From Ignelater luminosus (taxonomy: Eukaryota; Arthropoda; Insecta; Coleoptera; Elateridae): DNA of 64,000 nt. Of the stretch, positions 36,210 through 48,189 are shown piece after piece. Position 1 is the stretch's first letter, and each line of letters starts with the position of its first letter. Under the pieces are notes generated by a model. It saw only the letters and a list, made by a program, of their open reading frames with translations. It was not told the origin of the DNA and ran no database searches. The translations under genes were made by a program, and so were the position numbers. The stretch is taken from positions 1 through 64,000 of the forward strand of contig VTPC01008693.1 in the NCBI GenBank assembly GCA_011009095.1, given 5' to 3'.

Positions 36210-37010
36210 AGAGGATATTATCAACAATCCAGACTCCTCGTCCAATGTGTGTGGATGTGCGTTCAACGTTAAAAAGCCTCCAAAGGTTACAAACTGTTTA
36301 GGAATTAATCTTCTCGTCAGTCATAAAATACTGAAATTTCGAAGCTCAAGTGGCCAAGAAGCACAATCATTAGAAGACGCAACAGACCTGATAGATAGTG
36401 GTAGATCTGGAGTTGTATACAAGTCTATCGGTCGCTGTGACTTAGACCTCGAAGCCCAGACTGAGTCTATTCTAATTTGGATTTGGGACGGACGTCTGGA
36501 CTCACTTAAAAACGATTCCATTACAGACGACGCTTTTTTTCACGACATCATTGTTCATCCTAGTCGCTGTGGTAGATCTTCGGACGTTCCTGGCAGGCAA
36601 TTCAAGGATTCGTATATCGTCGACAGAGCTTTGTTTGCAACGTATGGTGTTTGGAGGGCCAGAACACTATTAACATCGGGGCGGTAGTGGTAAAAAGTAC
36701 ACCACCTTGCTCCAATAGGCCAGGGGAGTGGAGAACGGTATCGGACAGTGAAACGAATAATTCTATCAAGCGGTGGCTTGCGTGGTGTCTCATCCTTCGC
36801 CTATCTATCGCTAAACCAACTTGGAGAGCACCGGAAACTTGGCGGGGCTTGTAGACGGCAGCGGCGTTGCCCGGTGGCAATTGTGGAAATGTTCAGTCCA
36901 CCTGGACGCCGTAACCCAGGGAGCAGCTGAAACTTCTGACAGCCGGAGTGACCAGTTTCAGTAGTAACGAGTTGCTTCAATGGCAGGTATGAAAACAGTG
37001 GAGGCACCTT
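36210..37010 (+). other. GC-richer island with 146-codon open frame, unknown
   Basis: This 800-bp stretch is clearly richer in G and C than its surroundings. The longest frame (36247-36687, plus) starts MCGCAFNVKKPPKVTNCLGI and ends ...GVWRARTLLTSGR. Its middle, DLDLEAQTESILIWIWDGRL, is acidic and Trp-containing. Further plus and minus frames of 60-92 codons overlap downstream, as expected in GC-rich DNA with few stops. No domain was recognised. It may be the 5' part of a retroelement (untranslated leader or ORF1), a host exon or a transferred segment. Confidence 0.25.
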
Positions 37011-37911
37011 ATCAGCATGTCTTCACTTTTCTGCACAACACCAGATTCTCCATGGTCCAGTAGACGAACAAATTATAAATAGTACTCTCCCAGGAGTCTT
37101 CTATATGATCAAATGTGCTAATTTTCATTTACTCTAAGGTAGTCATAACTCCTACTTTTTGACAAGTCTTGAGTAACGCAAACTTGAAGATTGTCTGGGT
37201 CTTCATAAACCACAATTTAAATCTCATTGCATTTACTGGGATAGCTGAACTTCAGGACTTTCCTTTACTGGTTAAGATACGAACGAATTTAGTCTTAATT
37301 CATTGTAGGAGGTAGCTTTTTTCTGATAAGGATCTTGCCGGTTGATCGATTAGTGGCTATTCAGGACACGTGCAACGATTTTTACTTTTGGAAGTTTGGC
37401 GTAGAACGGGAGATTAATATCTACGTATCACTTATAGCATTTAAGTTTATGACTTAAGTCAGAGACATTTATAGTCAGTTGAACACACATTACTACTGCG
37501 ATCACTACAAGGGTTTATTGAAATATTAAGTTTCATATAATTCTCATAGATTTTTTTTGGAACTGTTGGAGTTTTTTTTACATTTGTTTGTGAAGTTATC
37601 CATTATGCCTTAGGTTACCCTTGTGATTATAGGCCTAAGCAAGTCTGGCTTTGTAGATTAAAAATCTTCAATCTTTAAAGTAAGTGTCTATTGTTGATCA
37701 CGCATCTGCTCCATTAAGTTTTTTATTTACGTGTAAGCTCCATGTGAATTTGCTATTCAATAAAGCTCTAAATTTTTAATTGTTGATTATTAAAAAAAAC
37801 ATTTGGAAGGTTCGCATAGCTGCTGAAAGTAAAAATCTTGGTTTGAGTCTACGATCAATTATTGCGCTAAGATAATAAAGTAAATGTAGTTATTTCAGGT
37901 AGGTCATAAAC

Positions 37912-37912
<1 letters not shown>
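37011..37912. other. gene-free DNA
   Basis: No gene recognised. AT content returns to the window average. Confidence 0.5.

Positions 37913-37956
<44 letters not shown>
37913..37956. repeat. (TA)n microsatellite
   Basis: About 22 TA units that run directly into the first copy of the 118-bp duplication. Confidence 0.95.
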
Positions 37957-37958
<2 letters not shown>

Positions 37959-38072
37959 TTGTACTTGTTAGATAAGCTACTCCTACTTGTGTCAGTTTAT
38001 AGAATAACCCCCAGACTTCAAACCTTCTCAAAACGTTTGTTATATTCATAAACACGGCTACTGTGTTTTAAC
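37955..38072 (-). repeat. 118-bp duplication, copy 1
   Basis: Identical to 38202-38319 over all 118 bases. It carries an RT segment on the minus strand (TVAVFMNITNVLRRF, GLFYKLTQVGVAYL) and is flanked on both sides by TA repeats (37913-37956 and 38073-38089). Confidence 0.95.
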
Positions 38073-38700
38073 ATATATATATATATATTTCAGTGGTTTA
38101 CCCAGTAGTGATCTTTGTGGAACGTCAGCTGCAATCTTCTTGACGTCTAAACATGTTGTATTTGTGGGTACAAGAAATTTTCTATTTTATTAAAAAAGAA
38201 GTAGATTGTACTTGTTAGATAAGCTACTCCTACTTGTGTCAGTTTATAGAATAACCCCCAGACTTCAAACCTTCTCAAAACGTTTGTTATATTCATAAAC
38301 ACGGCTACTGTGTTTTAACTGATGGTATCGTAGTAATTTTTTTCTGAAAAAAACTTGTCTAGTTTTGTCTTGATGGCTTTTTTAAAAATTTTTACAAGTC
38401 CTGTACGAGATTGATGCCTACCGTGTATTATCTCAGCATGCTTCCATTTCACTGGAAACAGTTAAGACGGGGACAAGTATTGAGAATTGTGCAGGTGGAG
38501 GTTAATGCCTTCTTAGGAAGGTTTTTAGGAACCTGATTAGGTATGATGTTATGGTCTGCTGATTTCCAATTTTTTAGTATACCAGGGAGCTCGATTTCAG
38601 CAGAAGTTTTAGGGGGGACAGTTGCAAACGCATATAATGCTTTAGGAAACAAACTTGACAAAACTTATTTTTCAACACTTAACCTTTTTAAACCAGGCAC
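38073..38700 (-). pseudogene. LINE reverse transcriptase fragment (Jockey type)
   Basis: On the minus strand: ELPGILKNWKSADHNIIPNQ then NLPKKALTSTCTILNTCPRL (frame 38449-38661), then KWKHAEIIHG in a shifted frame (about 38440-38410). KIFKKAIKTKLDKFFSEKNY follows (about 38390-38330), then TVAVFMN...GLFYKLTQVGVAYL in the 118-bp block (38319-38202). It finishes with RKFLVPTNTT and AADVPQRSLLG near 38110-38180, where GVPQGS is expected. The order matches the N-terminal half of a LINE RT. The YADD part is absent because the sequence runs into TA repeats and a repeated copy of the 118-bp block. Confidence 0.82.
38202..38319 (-). repeat. 118-bp duplication, copy 2 (in place in the RT)
   Basis: Identical to 37955-38072, repeat period 247 bp. 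This copy sits at its expected place in the RT order, so copy 1 is the added one. Confidence 0.95.
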
Positions 38701-40284
38701 TTTTTAATTATTTGAACTTCTTCCATAACGACATGCAAAATTATTGCAGTGACGACCAAGCTTTGACTTTGTGAAGCTTTTGATTTCTGCCCCCTGCTTA
38801 CTTTCAATAGCTATTAAAAATAGAGCTGAAAGGGCATCATACCAGAGAGTGGAAGTGTTAAAAGACTTAAATCCTGAGGCAGTACATCTCTCGATGTCCT
38901 ATAGTTACTGTCATCGGTGTTTGTTCTTTGGACCAAAGGATTTTTTGTTTATTGTGGGATTGATTTCAAATTTATCAGTTATACACCTTTCAAAAGGGAA
39001 TATTTTTGCATGATTAACAATGTTAACTTACAACTTTAGCCTGCTGCAATTAGAAATAAACACAAAAGACAGAAAAAAAATTTAAACATGGTTGATGTAA
39101 GTGGCTCTAATAATAAGTTGAAATTAATAATTTAATGTACAAAATGATCAATGTAAAACTACCAGTATATAGTGCTTAATCTATAAAGAATCAGGTATAT
39201 GAGTTAACCAACAGATATTTAACATGTAGTTAGGTCTGAACAAATTGTAAATTGTAAAATTGAAAAAACAAAAAACAAAAAGGAAAGTAACATGCAATAA
39301 GTAACCAATTTTAATTCCATGGGTGAAAACGAGTTTTGCAAATATCTAGCAGTGATGAAAGCAAAACTAACAACACATTACCTGTTTTACTCAATAGTTA
39401 AAATGTAAACTCAATTACTACATGATGTGGGGGCAATGCTAGGAATCGATAAAGAGAGATGTTTCTCAAAAAAATGCGGTAAATTAATTTAACTCGACCG
39501 TGCAAGAGGGCGGACTCAAAAACAGAACTTTCTGTAACAAAAGAGAACTTTGTTTATGATTCTTTGACATATTCTTATGCCCTTTATTTCTTTAGAAATC
39601 ACGTGGAATTTTAAAATTAGAGATGTTGTTAAAAGTATTGTGTTTTATACAGTGTTTTGTGGTACCTATTATCATTACATAGTGTTGGCTTAGTGATAGC
39701 CAGCCAACCATCTCGTGTTCGAGCTTTCACACGGTCATCTAAATTTCAAAAAGAAACTTAAAAGCCAAGGACATTGTCGTAATGTTCCAAAGAATACAGC
39801 TGTTTTGTTTTATTTCACTTCTGATGCACAAAATTGCGTAGAATTTAGATTTTTCTCGTCCAGAGTCAAGATCAAATTTTCAAATGTCTGCATAGGTCTC
39901 TGCGTGCCCATCGAGTAATTCAAACTACTCAAACTACTAAAATTGCTTGGACTGTGCAGCATAGTTTGACTTTCATGAACTACTTAATTGGAATTGTCGA
40001 GTAAGTTAAGTTATTCAAACCAATGAAGTTCTTTTACTAACAGGTACTCTTACTTTAAGTCTTTCAGATAGGAAGATTCTTAATATTGCTTAATGGAAGT
40101 GCAAGAACACAAAAATTTGAAGTTTTGTCGTGGTTCATACATTACTCGACACCCCTTATGTGTTTGCCTTCTGCATTATATAGCCTATTTGGAAGTAAAC
40201 GTCAGCTTTTGCTCAGTAGATTTATTTGTATTTACTTATTATGTAAATTGATGGTTCTCGTTATCCAATAACAGATTATTTCAA
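38701..40284. other. gene-free AT-rich DNA
   Basis: Open frames 38771-39013 and 39715-39918 (plus) show no motif. Near 39908-40025 a CGAGTAA...TTCAAAC segment occurs twice. Confidence 0.45.
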
Positions 40285-40765
40285 TATGATTTAGTCGTTA
40301 TTTAAAAGTCGATAGTACACTTTGCCACGAATTGCTGCATTTAGTTGTTCTAAAACTGTTGAGTAATATTCACCTGTTATGGCTTTTCCTTTCTTCAGAT
40401 AGCCAAAAAATAAAACACCCTTAGCATCCCGAAAAACAGAAGCTATTACTTTTCCAGCGACTGCTGAACTGGTTTTCCTTCTTCGGAACGAATTCTTTTT
40501 GACCAACCTATTGTTTTGACTGTTGTTTGGTTTCTGGCATATAATGGTGAATCCAAGTTGCGTTCACAGTCACAAGTCTTTTGATGAAATTAATTGTATC
40601 TTTTCTAAACAATTGCAAACACTCAGCTCAAGTTTGAGCTGGAATGCGTTTTTGTTCTGGAATGGGCAGACGCGGCACCCATCTTGTTGAAAGTTTTTTT
40701 AATCTCAACTCTTGGTGCAGTATATTGAACCCGTTTATATGAGATGCTCACAGCCTCAACTCGAC
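40285..40765 (-). pseudogene. old mariner transposase fragment
   Basis: Minus-strand pieces in shifting frames: RVQYTAPRVEIKK then LSTRWVPRLPIPEQKR (about 40740-40650), AECLQLFRKDTINFIKRLVT (about 40630-40570) and TWIHHYMPETKQQSKQ (about 40560-40520), in which Asn-Ala replaces the usual Asp-Glu before Trp, so the first catalytic Asp is lost. The frame 40291-40506 continues SSAVAGKVIASVFRDAKGVL then GYLKKGKAITGEYYSTVLEQ. The half with the remaining catalytic Asp residues is missing. No TIRs were found. It is far more decayed than the mariner at 51104-52370 and belongs to another subfamily. Confidence 0.85.
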
Positions 40766-43700
40766 CTAATGGTCTCGGCAAAAAATACCATTTTCATGCG
40801 CTACAAAAAACACTGATTTCCCGCAGTTAATACAAAAATAAATATTTGCGCCCATGTGAAAAAATGATAAACTTCCCGTATCCTTGGCGATGCTTAAATC
40901 TAACCTTTTTTTGAAGGTTGTAGAAAAAGAATTTTTTACGGCAACTCTAATGTGCCCATGTTGCCAGCATTTTGTGGTTTCTGGGTTACGCATGGCATTA
41001 GGAAAACAGAAAGTAGTATTATAATGCAGATCTACTAAATACGACGTTACATGCCGCTAACGGAGAATGACTTAGCAAAACGTGGGTATTGAAGTAATCA
41101 ACATCTGAAAAAACCCGATAAAATGAAGAAATCTTTATCAATAGCTTATTTAAAAAATTAAAATATCAGCCCTTTTCGGGGCTACATGCTGTGGAAAGTC
41201 CGTTCGAGCAAACTCTGCGCGGTAGAGATGTAAAAATTGTCAACTTAAAACCACTGTAATTCAAAAACTATAATTTTTTGGACTTTGTGCCTATTGACAC
41301 TCTTGATCTACATAATAAGGACTATCATTTACCACGGTTCCAACAACCTTGACCGAGAGCCATTTTCCATAAGGATTCTGCGTGATCCATTATCTTCTTC
41401 TACAGAAGCTGTAGATATGTGTAGGTAGCACAATACATTCTAAAAATGATTTAAAGTCTAGCAAACCTTTCTTCTTGGAAAAGAGGTCAGTTTGATGTAT
41501 GTATGTACCTATTACTATTCAAAGGGCCGTTTGCTATAGATTAATAGTTGAGACAATTAGACTTAAAACTGTCACTATAACTCGATTTTAATAGCTCTGG
41601 CAAATCCAAACATTTAACATAATCATAAATTCAGATTGTGTGAATAAATGGGAATTACCAAATCACAAAGCTGCAGGAACTAGGAAAACTAAAATATATA
41701 TAACATTTTAAAACTGAATTAAGTTTGTATTTTTTTTCTTCTATCTCTCTGAGATAATTAACTTACAAATATCTCTTGTTTAAAATACATTTTGCTGAAA
41801 TCAATTTATTTTGTAACCTTAAATAACTTTACATCATTTTAATAATAACATCCTGCATGATAATTTATACAATAAATTTATTTACGACAGCATAAATTGT
41901 ATATTTTCAATGAGTATTGAAAAAAAAACGAAAATAAAATAATAAAAAGCAGAAGAAAAAAACACTGATAAGAGATAAAACGACATGGGTTAAATGAAGG
42001 TCACCTCGACTGAGTAAACTTACATCGCACGCTGTTTATAAACTAATCTTAATAAAAGCATTAACGTCATGTTTCAAGTATAAAAATTAGAATTATAAAT
42101 TTACTATTTTTATTATTTCTAATCATACAGTTTCATAGATATAATTTGAACAATGAGTATAAGAAGGTAGTGGAGGGAAAATAATTAGTAAAATTCTCTT
42201 AAAGTCTAAACCAATCGATTTGATCGAACGCTAAATAAACAATGAATAATTACACGTGTCTTATAAATGGATGTTATTCGTTTATAGAATAATTAAGTTT
42301 CATTTCTTTTTTATTAGATTTTGAATAAAAAGGAAAACATATTAATTTGCCAGATTTTATTCATACCACCCAATGGAAAATAAACGATTAATAGCTTTTA
42401 ACACCAAATTGCCCTAGATTTTGCTAAACAATTACTAGTTGGTGTAATGGAAATGTGACGTGGAAAATTAAAAACGAAATGTGAATCTACAAATACAATC
42501 TTGAAGGGATCAAAATAGGTTATAGATGTATTTTTAATTATTTTATAACTAATTGGGTTGCTTTAACGTCACTTTAAATTAAAAAGTTTATTATCAACCT
42601 TGTTATTTTTAATTCATAAATAAATTAGTTTTCTTGCAGTTAATCATTTTAATTGAAGACTTTGAACTATTTGTGACAGTCAATAGGAAAACTTTTTTGT
42701 GACAGTATAGTTTTGATTTTTGTTTCAGTAGGTATGTATAAGAATCGATTAGCTCAAAGAAAATTTTAATTTGTTGAGTAACTTAGATTTCGGTACATAT
42801 GTAGTTTCAAGTTGATAACATGCAATCTATAATCTTCCTGAAAATCAAGTTCAACTGTAGCTACGATTGTAACTGATCAGTAGTATCGTGTAATCCTATC
42901 AGACGTAACAACGTAGTTGAAAAGTTCAGCAATTGCATTGATCTGGCACGTGAGATGTACAATGTTCATATGTATTGTTAGAAATAAGAATGATAAATCA
43001 AACATAGAAGTAAAAACAAAGGGAAATTTAATCATTGATTTTCATAACTCACAATCTTTTACAAATCTGTATATCAGCGACAAGCTGTTGTAATAACGTT
43101 TAACTAATTTATTACTCAGAAACTCAATAATGCGTAATGCACTCGTGTCAATAGCAATTTGAAAAGTAGTAATCATATTTTAACAATATGCATTTTATCA
43201 ATGAAAATGTTAGGGATTTTGCAAAACGCAGATTAGTAAATGTATGATGACGGAAGTAGATCAAGTCTGATGCAGCTTCAGGATATCTTAGTTATTATCA
43301 GTAATAGGTTTCTGTAAACCATTGCTACTTTTTTTGACACTGTAATGCAGATCATAAATGAATTTTGTTGATAAAATGGATCATTTAAAAGTATAGGAAA
43401 AAGAAATCAAAAAGCAATGGTGTCTCAAGGATTAAGAAGAAAAGTTGAAAACAGCAATTTAGAGAAATTTCCAACAGTGGTAACGCTATAGAATGACACT
43501 TTTTAATTAGTATACTAATGACCTTGCTAAACGGACTTATTTTTCTGTAGTCAATTCCGTCGAAAAATAACCGAAATTATATGAAAAATATAAAACAATA
43601 CATTAGTAGGTGTGCTGATTTTGGAAATGGTCCACAAAGGCTATTTAAACACAGACAACTCTCCCAATTACCAAAACGTGATTAATATCAATTAATTTAT

Positions 43701-43835
43701 TCAAAATAACAAACAACAAAACTAGAAAAATACATCTGTAGCGTCTCACGCCTTTTAACAAATTTTAAGAACATTGACTTCTATGAATGTCACGGATGCG
43801 CAATAAACCTTTACAGAAAAAGGGTCTTGCTTGTA
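40766..43835. other. gene-free AT-rich DNA
   Basis: The minus frame 40766-40993 (75 codons, with CINCGK) sits just upstream of the mariner remnant but matches nothing I know. A small hairpin AGCCCTTTTCGGGGCT lies near 41167. The rest is featureless. Confidence 0.45.
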
Positions 43836-44048
43836 AGTCTTTTGCATAAATAATGTCGCAATTCCTTGTTTTACACAATGGATTATCAAATACACAAAGT
43901 CTGATTTCATATAATTTATCCAAAATCTCTTTACCATATATATTTTTAGACAATATATCTCTTCAGATTAGTGCTAAGTTAGACCTTGTGTATTTAATTA
44001 ATCCATTATTTACAATAATGAATTGCGACATTATTTATGCAAAAGACT
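43836..44048. mobile_element. foldback element with 67-bp inverted arms
   Basis: Arms 43836-43902 and 43981-44048 are inverted copies. The outer 29 bases (AGTCTTTTGCATAAATAATG...) are identical and the inner part has a few differences. The loop is 78 bp. There is no coding capacity. A single related arm (GTAAGCTTTTTGCATAAATAATGTCGCAA) lies at 53111-53139, so this is a dispersed repeat. GTA flanks both ends and might be a 3-bp target duplication. Confidence 0.75.
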
Positions 44049-44339
44049 GTACCTAATAATGCCTTGAAGATATTTTCGAGTGCTAAAATTCTAATACAAA
44101 AAAGGATCTTGCTTTTTGTGTAATTCTTTTTACAGAACCTACAGCAATATTTTCTTGAAGATCTAACACAAAGATTTCTGTTGGAAATTCTCAGAACATG
44201 ATTTTTGTGCTTTTTCTACGAAGACTCTAGACCCCAGCTCTTTGTTATACATACAGGTAGAGATATAAAAGCTTGTCGTTATTTACAAGGACGTCATTAT
44301 CATTATCATTGTAGTTCACACAAGATTCAACAACACAGT

Positions 44340-45208
44340 TTCAATCTTGACAAAATCAACCAGAAATCTTCTATGGAACGAGCTTTGAGCACATTTGGAA
44401 GTTCGCGTCGTTTGAAACAAATTTTTGGCCATTCTCATTCATCCAATTTTGAATGGAACGAACATAATGTGAGCTTGCTAAGTCTGATCAGAATATATAA
44501 TTTCCATCATCATGGTATTTCTTGATGAAGTTTCTCACAATGGGCAAACATTCTTGTTGGTAGACTTCAGCATTGACAGCAGGACCAGAAGAATCTCTAA
44601 TGACAGCTTCTGAAAGCCCTTTCTCGGAAATGGTAACCTAAACAAGAACTTTCTGCTCAAACTTCGACTTGCACTCAAATCTAACATTCTCAGGTAGAAC
44701 ATTTTTGTCATTCGTGTAGAAACCATCGTTACTGGGCATGGTATCGTTAGTGAAAGTAAAGCACCTCTCATCATCCATGAGAATTAAATTGTTTTTTGTA
44801 ATCCTCTTTTGAGCTTTCGGCACTTTTGTGGAATTTAATTAAGCTGTTCTTCAGTGTATTTGAGAGCTTGTTGTCTTCTGTAATACCTAATATTATGTCG
44901 CGAATGCAATGCCGTAAAACTTCAAATCTTGCTGCCAATTTGCGTTGCGAAGTGCCAACCTTGTTTGCAACACTTTTTACAACTTTTTTCTGTTCCTTGT
45001 TGCTAAGGGCCGATGGTCTACCCGTTTCTTGAAGTGTTTTAGCAGGCATACCTGATTTCCATCGCTTAATGACTCGATAGATTATAGAAATTAGTATATT
45101 ATCACATTTAAAATGGTTGCTGACTTCATTTTTCGGTTTTTGTTCAAGCAAGTTGCAGATGCGTTCACGTAAATGCTCGTTGGTTTCCATTATTACAGAA
45201 AACTGCAA
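44340..45208 (-). pseudogene. Tc1/mariner-superfamily transposase, DD37E-like (broken)
   Basis: The minus frame 44771-45208 starts METNEHLRERICNLLEQKPK at about 45190 and continues with RVIKRWKSGMPAKT, GRPSALSNKEQKKVVKSVAN and GTSQRKLAARFEV, a helix-turn-helix DNA-binding region with GRP hinge. It then shifts frame. MDDERCFTFTNDTMPSNDGF (about 44780-44720) holds the first catalytic Asp. After a TAG codon come VTISEKGLSEAVIRDSSGPA and VNAEVYQQECLPIV. Then a TGA is followed by SDLASSHY with the second Asp (about 44485), and SIEDFW appears near 44372 in another frame. About 37 residues separate that Asp from the Glu of IEDFW, which fits DD37E elements. TIRs were not located. Confidence 0.8.
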
Positions 45209-48180
45209 ATTTCAACACAATAATAAGTTAGAACTACCCTTCGGTAATTCTAGCATCTATCAAACTAACAATAACAGCGATTGTTTTGCCAGCCTACTAT
45301 GTTTGAAAAATTCTCATTATTTTAAGTCCACTCGTTATAGTACCGCACATCTCAAATCGGGACAGCTCAGAGACTAAACAAATTACAGAACAAGCATTCC
45401 TCGAAGTTTTGGACGTCAGGAGTAAACAATCTTGAAGAGAGGAAAGAGGCACTATAACCTTCTACCATCAATCAATCACTAGTGAAGATCGCTTATTTCG
45501 CTCAAAATGTTTCCAACTTATTAAGAGTCAATAGATATTTGAAAGTTATTGTTATTACTAGTAGTGACATTTGAGTGTTCATTGTTGTCCTTGTTTCTTT
45601 CTTTTGTTTTTACTATTAACTAATTAGATAATCTGTTTATATTGTTGTGTTTTATTGTAGCTCCAAACACTTATTTTTGAATAAGCTTTAAATAGAGTAT
45701 CGTAAGTAAATATTAAAGAATGGTTAGACCGTTTGGATCTTTGCATTTAACCAACTTGTTTCTTAAGCTAATGAAGAAAGATCCACGCAAAAAAACTGAT
45801 TACGACGACTTACCTAATTTGAGATAGTTTTTATGAAGCATGTGGTAAAAAGTTAACTGAAATTAGTTAATTTTTTAAATCTTATAGCCAAACCTACAAC
45901 TTGGTATAGTCAGATTTAGTACCCGAATATCACATTTGCTTAAGATGTGGTTCTACAAAAATTTAACTCTGTTAACCGCCGTTAATATTATAAAATGTTT
46001 TTTCCTAAATAATGAGTTTCATAGTCTGTTGGAAAATGACAAAGCTTTTTTGGGTAAATAGAGGGTTATATTCTTAGTATTCTAGAAGTACTTGCGTAGC
46101 TATGCTACTAATATCTCATTATGTGATACCACCCAGGGTCAACCCAAGTCAATTAGCACTGCGTTCGTGACCTTCAGTTAAAAACAATCGCGAGATTCTG
46201 TTGCTTCTTTTCTTACTAATGGTTGAAAAGAGAAAGTAATGTAACTGCATGGTGACATATAAAAACCTACCAATAGTAATAAGCAATGTTCTATCATCCC
46301 AGTAGATACGTAACAAGAATATAAGATGCATATTCAGTTTATACAGTATTGGGAACTGTTGGAATCTTTGGCAAACAAGACTTTCGAAATACCAAATATT
46401 TTTGGAAGTACAGCTCTATTAGTTGAACACACATATCCTCAAGGCGCAGTTCTCCTATACCACTATTTTTACCTCAGTTGCACTTACAACTGCTTAAGCT
46501 TCTTCACATATCCTTTTTTGGCTACAGCCTTGATTTAGATTTTCTAAGACTTGAGAATTATAGCTTTGTTAAATACTAAGTTGCCCATGTTAAGTTCACC
46601 CATGTCAATTTGAATTTCAGCTACTGATCAATTAATATTAGTTTTAAGAGTGTCAAGGTTGTGTGACAGTTTTAAATACTTTTGAATGAAGGTTGTGCTT
46701 AGGCAAAGAAATTGTTTGTACCGTTACTTACCAAAATGAGAGACCAAAGCTATATTGTAACAATCAACCAGAAGCTAACAGTTAATTTATTCTTGAAAAA
46801 TCTTTCATTATAGCCGTACATTAACATTATTACTGCTTTTAAAGTTAATTTGGAGCTTACTGGCTAATAAAACAGGTTTTTCTAATTGACAATGATAATT
46901 TAGAAATGTATATCTGTATAGAGATTCGTAGTAGATATAAAGACTATAACACATTTAGGAGTTATTTATTCTTTGGGCATTACACATTAGTAATTGATCA
47001 CAAAACAACGAATGAAGCTAGTTGAATTAGAACTTACAAAACTGGAGTGTACCTACTTTTTTTGACCTTCATGTTCAATTAGACTCATTTAATAACAATT
47101 AAACTACAGGCACAAGCATTCGTCACAGTAGAAAATAATAAAGACAGAACAGCTTGTTTAACCTACGTATATTTTGAGTGATGGCTTTGCAAAGACTTTT
47201 CGTGAATTTGGCGGGGTAAATGACTGAGAATGTTTGCATATACTACTCGTAATTAGTATGGGTTATTGGCCTGTATGTTTAGATAACAATGTCCAGTTTG
47301 ATTTTTACAATGATTTGCTGTAGTTGTCTCATGCCGTACATCAATACAACGTTTCTCTTAGAAAGCAAGGGAAGTTGATGCCACTTCCTTAATGCTCTAT
47401 AATAATTTAAACTACCTAGTGACAGATGAAACGTGGACGTCCAGTTAATAAACTGAAACCAGATTCCATAATTTTATTGTTTCATAGTTCACAAATTGGA
47501 AGATGCCTTTGACCGCATTATAAAATTCTTTAAGACTAGTCTAATTTGTATAAGAAATTTATCAATTTCTTGAAGTGAACCACTTTGCAAAACGGTTTCA
47601 ACTGTCGTCATTGTTTATTTTCCATATTAGTCTTTTCGTCAGCACTCTTTATAGCAATTTGCACATTTTTAAATCCTCTTTATCAATAATACCATCTAAG
47701 ACCGTTTTTGGCATATTAAAAGGGAAAAGACCAACTCTGGAATTAAAGCCGGGCAAAGCTTTGTGAGGATATTCTCTAATAATGTTGTGTAAAGAAGTTT
47801 CTTTCCACTGTATGAAATTAAGACAAACAGATAATCTTCCAAGTCTGCAGCAGTTTCTAGAGTAGTGTTATTCATCCAATGCCGTTGCATTCATAGATAT
47901 CTGCTTTGGTGCTTTTCTCGACTTGAACCCATTTGAGATTTAGGTGAGGCATTTTTTTTACTGCCAGTTGTGAAAATTTGAAATGAGATTGTTTTATTGC
48001 TAACCTAATCTAATCCTTATAGAATTATTCTTTAATAAGATTGTTTTGCTTTAACAGGCTACAGACTTAAATAATTAATTTCATTATCATAAGCTCTTGC
48101 TATATGCTGCATTCTGTATGACACCTTCTTAGTTTTCCGTACTACCAAAATATATAGAGAAATAGTAAAACTAGGGTAAA
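45209..48180. other. gene-free AT-rich DNA
   Basis: No gene recognised. A short plus-strand VTDETW near 47425 recalls a mariner motif but stands alone. Confidence 0.45.
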
Positions 48181-48189
48181 TGGTCTTTG

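Noticed and set aside
40766-40993. 75-codon minus frame with CINCGK as a zinc-finger gene
   Set aside because: Only one Cys pair, no second pair or partner, and it lies beside a dead mariner.
47400-47480. VTDETW motif as another mariner copy
   Set aside because: Six residues with no further matching sequence on either side.
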